Part shown: positions 52,301 to 61,300 of the stretch, in pieces | Layout: the number at the start of each line of letters is the position of its first letter | Position numbering within the stretch: the first letter of the stretch is position 1 | Assembly (NCBI GenBank): GCA_035222895.1 | Contig: JAVYIG010000416.1 | Coordinates: forward strand, 239,001 to 303,000 | DNA length: 64,000 bases | Direction: 5' to 3' | From: Strongylocentrotus droebachiensis | Lineage: Eukaryota > Echinodermata > Echinoidea > Camarodonta > Strongylocentrotidae | Program-made: the position numbers and the translations under genes | Notes under the pieces: generated by a model | What the model saw: the letters and a program-made list of their open reading frames with translations, nothing else | Databases searched by the model: none | Told to the model about the DNA's origin: nothing

Positions 52301-55300
52301 TCAGCCTCGTAATATTCACGTGAATTTCACGCAGATATTTTGACGAAAACTATTACTAACGCTTCACGTGTTTCTGTGACGCGATAATTTCGTTTCTGAA
52401 GATGTAATTTCATAACCAAAAAAACACGGGAGTATTAGGTTTACAAACCATGGTCTCCAAGGTAGGGATAATCACGTTATTATAATGGTGATATTGCAGT
52501 GACAATTGCGTGATTTAGTGTACGTGTGTTTTAAGTGACCTAGTGCAATAAACGTATTAACACATTTACGTAAATGTCCGGTGTTTGAAGAACGTAACTC
52601 TCCTCAAGTCGATACCTTGATATTGACGTGATTTTCACGTGATTTTGTTTATTGGGTTAGCACCTTCTTTCCTTCAGGTAGGCTTAATCAATCCTAATGA
52701 TGTACATGAGCATCATACAAGGCAAATAGACAGTGGATGTTTACGTGTGCCTAGATTTCACACTGATTGTTATTAGTGTAGCCCAATTGTTTCTTCCATA
52801 TTTGAATGGAATAAGCTAGATAATTCATTGAGAACGGCTTCCTCTGTCAATTCATTTAAGAGATTGTTTAAACAAAGTTGTAATTTGTGAATGGCTCAGC
52901 CGTACATACACTACGTGCATGTTCTGTAATATTTACATGACTTATTCACATAATTGCGACTTAATTAATATTTTCCTATTGACATTACTGTTTACTAGGT
53001 TAATGATATATGTTTATTTTGCAAACGAGTATTATTTTTGTAACTGTTCTGTATAAATGTAATAAACGATGTAAATATGTTCATTCAGGGCCCCATGGAA
53101 GACCACTACTTGTTGGTGAATGGGCTACCCTGTCAAAAGATTAGAAATAAATAAATAAATAAAATAAATAAATAAGCAACTTTGGCGCATGTCGATTTTT
53201 GCACTCTGGCAAACAAAGCCTCCTGTTCATCCAAGCGTGAACACATACCTCACAAAATTATACTAAATGATTCGGGATAAAACACTCTTTCATAAGATGT
53301 ATAATAGTTTAACGTTCATAACGATTTTTGAAAAAATTAGCAATTTCCTAGGTGTTAACTTTTTTTTGACTCACACTGTATTGTCAAACGCAAGGGCACA
53401 ATTTTACTCTCCCTATTGGTTAACCGTTAAGAGGAAGCCGAGAAAGTTAAAGGTTTCAGGAAGTGGAAGCGAAGGTGAACTTTCTGTCATAATACAGACG
53501 CAGAATGAAAATTGTAAGATTGAAAATGAACCATTTTTAAAAAATTTCCATGGGGGCAACACGGAGGGTTATGGAGGTGCTGAAGGATTGACGGTTATGT
53601 GTAATGTGAATCGCTGATGAGACTAAATATTCAATCTAAAGGTGAAGTTGGTTTTAATAAAAGAAGAAAAATGAGAGAAACAAATTTGTGAAATTTTGAG
53701 CAATATCCGATTAAACAAAGGAAAGTTATAAATTGTTGAAGATGTCATCAGTGTAAAACAAATTGACAACGCTGTGACATATCTTGCGAGCTCCTTTCCT
53801 ATTTGCTTTGTATAGAAAATTCAAAAAACTTTCATTTTGTTCGCTATCGATAATGATTTAGATTTTGACACTGATTTTAATTGTAAATACATTGATCACG
53901 ATGAATTCTGCAAGAAATATCATAATAATTCTCAATTTAGTTTAATTCATTAAAATGCAAGGAGTCTAAGAAGAAATTTTGACAGTATGAACAATGATTT
54001 AACATTACTAAAATATTCTTTTCCCGTTATTGGAATTACCAAAACGTAAATGACTGACAACGATAGTTTATTTTCTTTAGATGGCTACACTATAGTTCAA
54101 ATGTTTCCATTCTAGATAATATAGCATTTCATATACAGGGAGTTGAGTCGTTGTTTATTAATATGTAATATCAAAACAATATAAATATTATTATTGGAGT
54201 TATTTATCGTAACCCGTCTAATAATGTAACTGATTTTATTGATGAACTTAATAGTAATATGGAAACAATATGTAAATTGGCTAGATATTGTTATATTATG
54301 GTAGACCTAAATATCAATTTATTGAACTATGATACACACCCTCATGTACAAAGTCTTCTCGATTCTATTAATTCTTATGGCCTTTTCCCTATTATAGATA
54401 GGCCAACTCGTGTTACTAAAGATTGTGCAACACTTATTGACAACGTATTCACGAATGTTATTAATGAAAATAGTTCCTCTGGTATATTATTGTCAGATGT
54501 CAGTGACCATTTTCCCATCTTTCATCTCGCAAAATTTGATATTTCATTAAAAAACAACATAAGTACAAGTATTTTACACCGTGAAATAACTCCTTTGGCT
54601 TTAAACTCTCTTCTAAATGACCTAAGAAAAAAATGATTGGAAACATGTTCTGGATATAAACGATGCTGATAAAGCGTACGATTTATTTTTTATATGAATT
54701 TCAGTTCTATTGTGATAAACACATGCCTCTAAAAGAACGATCTCTAATTAACAAGAATATAGAAAAGCCTTGGATAACACGGGCTCTTTTTAAATCTATT
54801 AAGAAAAAAAAAATCCTTTATAAACGATTTCGTTCTAAGTCAAAGCGTGTGAATGAAGCAATATATAAGAAATGTCGTAATAAATTTAATACGCTTCTAC
54901 GTTTTGCTAAAAGAAAATATTTCCATGACAAATTTGACGAATTCAAAGGAAATTTAAAGAAAACATGGCAATTTTTAAACGAAATTATAGGTAGAAACAA
55001 ACCATCAAAAGCCAATGGAATTATTCACCAAGATATCAAGGTAGAAGATCCCTTTGATGTGGCAAATATATTTAATGACTTTTTTTGTGAGTGTAGGAGA
55101 TAACCTTACACGATCTTTACTAAATCCAAGTGCAATATTCTCTGACTTTATACCTAAAATCTGAAGTCTGAAAATCTTTGTTTTTTAAAAACCCTATTAC
55201 CGATCATGAAGTTGTTGATGTTATAAAGAATATCAGTTCCGGAAAGAGCCCTGGATACGATAACATATCTCCCGATATTCCTAAACCTAGTGTGTATTTC

Positions 55301-58300
55301 ATTATTAAACCCTTGACCCACATATGTAATCTATCTATACAAACCGGCGTCTTTTCTGATCAGATGAAAAAAGCCAAAGTTGTGCCTGTTTATAAAAAGG
55401 GTGGTACATTTGACTGTGTAATAATTATAGACCAATATCTGATTTGCCATTGTTTTCTAAAGTTTTTTGAAAGACTCGTATATAATAGATAGTATAATTT
55501 TTTTTAATCATGAATGATTTGCTAATGCTATGGTCACATAACCCAAAAGTAGCCTGCTCGGCGGCCGAGCGTCGAGTTTTTAGCCAATTTTGCGCGGCCA
55601 CCTAGCGGCTGCCGCTCAGGCACCGCTCGTTTTTAAGGCATCGCTCGGTCGCTGCTGAAGTTTTAGCGCGGAGTTAAAATTCGGGTGGCGCCTGCTCACT
55701 TTCACTCGCCGTCCAGCCTACGCTCGGTGGCCGGGCGGTCGCCGCCCGGGCAACAACCTAATCGAGCGTTCACCGTCGAGCGATTTAGGTCAAAAATCGA
55801 AGCCGCTGTCGAGCTGTCGGCTGTCGAGCAGTCACCGCCCGGTCGCCGCTGGGAGATCAGTCGGTCACTGGGCGGCTAGCCAAAATCGGTCGGCAGCCTT
55901 TGACCTAGCGGCTTCGATTTTTGACCTAAATCGCTCGGCGGCGAACGCTCGATTACTTCGGTGCCCGGGCGGCGACCGGCCGGGCACCGAGCGTATTTTG
56001 GAGCCCCGCCGATCACTGGCCGGCCGCCGTGCAATATCTTTAAAATCAGCCGGCGGGCGGTGGGAGACTGCTCGGGAATCGGTGGGTCACCGGTCGGTCA
56101 CTGCCGGGACACCGCGCGGAAAAGCTCCGCGATTTCGCCCAGTTTTGACTTAAAATCGACCGGCGACTGACGGGAAATCGATAGGGCACCGTCCAGGCAC
56201 CGCTGGGGCTCTACAGCCTCCTCGATTTCTCCAAAAATCGCTGGGCGATGCCTAAATTCCAGCGGCGACCGAGCAGGCAACTAATCGGTCGGTCGCCGCT
56301 CTGATTTGTGACCATAGCTTTAGTCCCCACCAATATGGTTTTAGGAAGAACTGTTCAACTGGTTTTGCATGGATCGAACTTAATGACCTAATTCTTACAT
56401 GCATTAATAAAAACAAACATGCAATCACTATTTCCATGGATCTATCGAAGGCGTTCGATACTCTGTCACACTCAATATTGTTATCTAAGTTATCATTTTA
56501 TGGAATAAGAGGCTTACCACATTCTTGGTTTTGTAGTTACTTAAGAAATAGGAAACAGTTTACTGTAAAATGATGGTCAATCATCAAACTCTAAAATAAT
56601 ATCATCCGGTGTTCCTCGGAGGAGTATACTCGGCCCACCTTTATTTTAATCATATATTAATGACATAGTAAACTGTTCAGATTTCTTTAAATTTGTCTTA
56701 TTTGAAGATGATACGTCACTGATAGCCTCTTATGTAAATTTTCATTCATTAGTCCGTATGATTAATATAAACCTGGGCCATGTGTATAATTGGCTTGTTT
56801 GTAATAGATTGTCGTTACATATTTTGAAAACTAAATTAGTCATTTTCAGGAATAAACAAAATAAAAGACCTGACTACTCTGACGTTAAACTGTTTCTAAA
56901 CGGGTCTAAATTAAAACAATGTTCTACTTTTACATACCTAGGCGTACAGTTAGATGAATTTTTAACATGGGACTCTCACATTAATGTAACTAGTAGTAAG
57001 ATATCAACAATTACTGGGATAATGAATAATGTGAAATGTCCTCATATTATGTATTGCAATGTGGTATGGGCTTTATGCCTAGGTCACATATAAACCGGGC
57101 CCCGTACGATTTTCCCTACCCGGCGGCTTGCCGTGGATTTAGAGACCGTACGGGAACCGTCCGATTTTCATTTCTACGGCATGCGTGGTCACATATTCTG
57201 CGGTGCCCGGGAGGTGCCCAGAGAAAATCGGTCGAGTGAAATGCAAGGCGCCCGTAAGGGTGCCGGCAGGGTGCCGGCCGATAACCTTACGGACTCCGTC
57301 CGATGAGCAGGTGTACCGATGGCTCCCGTAAGGTGCCCTGCCGGGGCCCGGCCGGGGTCCTCAAGGCGCCCGGCCGGGTGCCGTGCGGTGCACTGAACTA
57401 CAGAGTGAATCAGAAAAAAATGTCCCACTTTTTAAAAGTTGTATTGTTTGAAGTATGAATATTTAATCATGAGTTTCATGATATATCTTGATAGAGTTAT
57501 CCTCCCAGTACATTTAGGTACCATTTCCATTTGAACCTCTGCATGCATCACTGAATATCAGACGACCTTTACAAGACTTTTAAAAAATGGGACATTTTTT
57601 CTGGCTCACTCTGTATGTGTCTTCTGGTACATTTCGAGATGCCGCCGTGAGGGACCCGCACGTGCAATATTAATTTTAAATGGCCCCCGGACGGCAGACG
57701 CCTGTTGTTTTGCATATCTTGAGGGGCCCGTGAGGGCGCCGTAGGGTACACGTACGGAACCCTTGAGCACCGCAAGGCGCCCGTAAAGATTTTTCATGAG
57801 AATTAACCCCCAAAATCGTGAGGGGCCGTCCGGGCACCGTCCGGAGCCCGCAGGGGACCCGTAAGGTGCCCTACGGGACCTTTACGGGCTTTCTACGGCC
57901 TCACGGTCAGATAAAAACGCCGGGAGAATTGGGAGCAGCCAACTCAGCACCACGGCGCCCGTACGGCTTAAAAAACTGTCCCGGCGCCCGTAGGAATATT
58001 ACGGCAACCGGCCGGACACCGGCCGAAAATTCCCAAAATGTCTGTTTTTACTCGCCGTACGGGCCCCGGAGTGTATATGTGAAAGCCCCATTATGACATG
58101 CATCTAAATTATCACGAATACATCGTCTACTAAAAAGAGTACTTCGAGCTTGTGCCAATGCTCATTATCTAGCACCTTCTTTACCGCCGTTTTTCAACAT
58201 TAAATGTGTATGATTCAACAAAATCATCAATTGCTTCTCTGATGCACAAGTTTTTTTTTAGCCAAACGTCTCCCTCCTTATCTTATTAAAATGCTTTGTT

Positions 58301-61300
58301 TAAATGAAAATGTCGATGCTTACTCTACTCGACAGTCAGCCAAATTCCATCTCTGCAATACAGAAACTAACATACTTTCAAAATCAGTTCGTTACCTTGG
58401 CCCCATTATCTGGAATTCCTTGCCATCTGACATTCAACACACACAATTCAATGCACTCTTTAAAAAACGAATGCAAAAATTCGTTCTCTCTAAATTATCC
58501 AATTAAATAACGTCAATTATCTTGCCACTCTGCTTTGTAGAGTGCTGGAGTGTGGCGTCGCAACGGCCACACCCCTCCGGCTGTCGTTAGCATGGTTCAT
58601 TGTATACAACTATTCTTTTATTCTTTTATGTTTTTGTATTGTTTTTTTTATTTTATAGCTCTGGTGTTCCCCTCCTTACAAGCCCTTGAGCCTTTTTCCG
58701 GGACACCCTTTTCTTTTATTTCTTTGTATTTTGTTGTATTACTAGCTCATATGTATGTCTTACTCTGTTATCTTGATGTAAACCTGAAATTATGCATGAC
58801 ATACTGTTAACTTGTTTTTTTTTATAATTGTAAATATTGGAATAAATGAATGAGAGCTATATGCTCTCTCATAATAGTAATAGATGACGGAATAGTTTTG
58901 TTTCAAAGAGGGGTTGCATAAAGAAACGTAGTGCACTATTAGTTAAATGAGTTTTAAAACTTTGCTTAAACTTTCAATGACATAATTATCTTTTCTGCTT
59001 CTAAAAAAAAACACTTAATATCAGGGTGGACTTCCCTAGTCAAACCTTTAAAATGATGAATCGCATCGCTTAGTCCCTGTTTGTGTTATTTATGTATCCA
59101 TTTGGAAACTGCAAGGTGTTCCATGTTTGTTTGTTTTAAAGTGCCAGTTCAAAGAAAATCAGAAATATGGCAAATAACGTCTCACTAGAAACTGGTAAGC
59201 TAACATATGGCCATTGTACAAGTTTTAAGTCCACTACATATCGGGTAATTTATAAAGAAAAATACAAATAAAACCACCTCCATAGCATCTGGGATCTGCG
59301 AGAGATTCGCCAGAAAAATAACGATGTTTTAATGCCGTCACAATATGAACCAATCCTGCCCAAGCAGACAACGTCCCATAAAGAATGAACAAAATTGCAA
59401 TGCTATTATTTCTCAAAATATAATGAGTTTAGTGTATATAAATGTGATGGCATTTCAAACCATTCAAAAAGGGATATGAAACCGATTCTGATAAATAAAT
59501 TCTTTTGTTTGTAAATATACAGGATAGGGGTTAATGAACAATCAAATAATCCACACTTTCAAATTAAAAAGAACTCCGGAATGATAGCATGGACGTGATT
59601 TGTTCCCTCTTGAAACGCCGGACATACCGCGGTGGGTGCAGCTGAAAATACAATGGCGTCTTATTTTGTTTACTAGCGACGGATTCCTTAATTTTTTTAT
59701 CGCTGCATTTTTCATCAAAATAATACCATGCGCGGGGTCTAGAGTGGGGCAAAAGATAAAACATTTAGCCTGACGGTAGCGAAGTAAGAAAAATAACTGA
59801 AGAGAAGATGACAAAACAGGCACTGAAAATGTGTGAGATGTCATGGGACATCAGCTTGTGCAAATCATGTTCAAAATGTGACGTCACACATCTGAGCAGC
59901 GGTCGGAGAGCTGTTCAGGTGCTATGCCGGGGATGTTTTTAAACACTTAAATGTTACGTAAAATCAAATTTTTAAAAGTAATATTTTGTAATCATATGTC
60001 AGAATAACGTATTGCTTTTGTAAATGAATGAGAATGTCAACTGTATCATGATGTAATGTTTAAAAATATTGTTAAGTAGTGTAATGTCAGCAATGGTATA
60101 TCCAACATAATGTTACAATTAAATAATGTTACAATTAAAACAGATTATGGCTAGACATCAGGGATGTGAGTCATCCTCCCACCCCCTCACTCAGTTCGAC
60201 GTGCAAATGCAGGAGCGTCAGCGAGATTACCGAATGATTTGCCCGGGGAGAGGGGAATCCCCTCCTTTTTAACAATCATCGGTCCGCCACTATACAATGT
60301 CGTCGATAACATAACCAGGTTGTTCAGATTCTCCCTCGAAAAATGGCATAGGTTTTTGTTCAAGAGTAGTGTGATTGAGGACTAGTTTGCGACCGTCCTG
60401 CCTTCTGTTTTATTCTCTTTTGTTCTGTAAGACATTATATCATGAACAAAGTCCTTCATTATTATGTACCCACTGCTTCCCTAGTAAACAGGTCAATATG
60501 ATTTAGAATTTTTTTAGCCGTCATGCCCCAGTCCCGATTTAATCTGTCAAAACCTATTGATCACCTCTGTCATTACCTTTCAGTAATAAATAATCACCCT
60601 TATATATCGGTCTCAAAAATAATCCTGCAACTATTGAAATGAGTGCTAATTACAGGTGTCAAGACTTGTACCTCTTTACAAAATATTTGATTATGTTAAG
60701 ATTTGTCTTTATTTTGACAACGATATTAACATTGATTTAAACAGATTGTTGAGTATTGAATATAGTCTGAATGGAGAGTTAGGTATTATTCATTCAACAA
60801 AATGTTACTGCCACAATAGATTGAGACTCTTTACATCCCTCCTCGGGATCTCAGTGAACGTTCCTCTGCATCACGTGATCTCGCTCAGTTCATCTGTAAG
60901 ATGCCTCATTTGAAGAAACTGTTACTCAGCGGTCGGTATCACGATGTCTTCTACTCAACATCATCTTCGATGGCATCATCCGCAAAGGTATTGATTTGAT
61001 CACATTTTGAAGGACTCCTGGCAAATCACTATATGTTTGGTTATACTGGAGGTGTACTCTATCCTATATAGTCAAACGCAAGTGTACAATTTTATTCTCC
61101 CTATTGGTAAACCGTTAAGAGGAAGCAGGTAGGAAAAGTTGAACGTTTCAGGAAGTCGATGCAAAAAGTGGGATTTCTGTCAAAATTAAAAAACAGAGTG
61201 AAGGTTATAAAATTGATGGTAAATAATATATACCATATTTTTCATTTTAAATGACTATTCAGAGTGCCACGGAATTGCATATGGACAGACAGCTATTTTA

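Larger units (their letters stand above)
50245..52656. mobile_element. Element inserted in LINE, CCCAATAAAC ends and internal satellite
   Basis: CCCAATAAAC at 50245-50254 and its exact complement GTTTATTGGG at 52647-52656 bracket the interruption of the LINE ORF (left ...YKCVHNF, right ...NPNDVHEHHTRQ). Inside are a 132-135-bp tandem repeat, a 45-bp repeat, and numerous ACCAGTTG / CAACTGG words near 51850-52045. No transposase. Superfamily and TSD are not resolved. Confidence 0.6.
46835..53378. mobile_element. Tc1/mariner-like TIR pair enclosing a LINE
   Basis: Left CCATGTGAGTCAAAAAAAAG and right (reverse complement) CAGTGTGAGTCAAAAAAAAG extend as imperfect inverted repeats for about 210 bp (46835-47045 and 53175-53378). 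TA flanks both sides (46833-46834 and 53379-53380). Sister units read CCTATATAGTCAAACGC straight across this point, giving an empty site with a single TA. No mariner transposase is seen; the interior is a LINE. The ends resemble those of the composite at 16138-21923. Confidence 0.75.
53850..58876 (+). pseudogene. Second CR1-like LINE, broken by two GC-rich insertions
   Basis: The sister unit reads TTCGCTATCGATTACGGAATAG; here TTCGCTATCGAT is followed by about 5 kb and then GATGACGGAATAG, so the whole LINE is an insertion. Fragments in order: NARSLRRNFDSMNNDLTLLK (EEP start), IDRPTRVTKDCATLIDNVF, VSDHFPIFHL, KSPGYDNISPDI, AKVVPVYKKGG, then insertion 1 (55527-56318). RT resumes with SPHQYGFRKNCSTGFAWIEL and MDLSKAFDTLSHSILLSKL, a mutated active site (FEDDTSL), and FTYLGVQLDEFLTWDSHINV. 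After insertion 2 (about 57068-58091) it runs SKLSRIHRLLKRVLRACANA, then LGPIIWNSLPSDIQ and a stop at 58506. There are many stops. AT-rich 3' UTR to about 58876. Confidence 0.85.

Noticed and set aside
55685..56280. Arg/Pro-rich frames in the GC-rich foldback
   Set aside because: Frames on both strands mirror the inverted repeat and CG words; no domain.
57189..58096. Gly/Pro/Arg-rich frames in the second GC-rich element
   Set aside because: Compositional, bounded by transposon ends, no domain.
59542..59844. 100-codon minus-strand frame
   Set aside because: Lies inside an insertion, lacks recognisable motifs, and overlapping frames are equally open.
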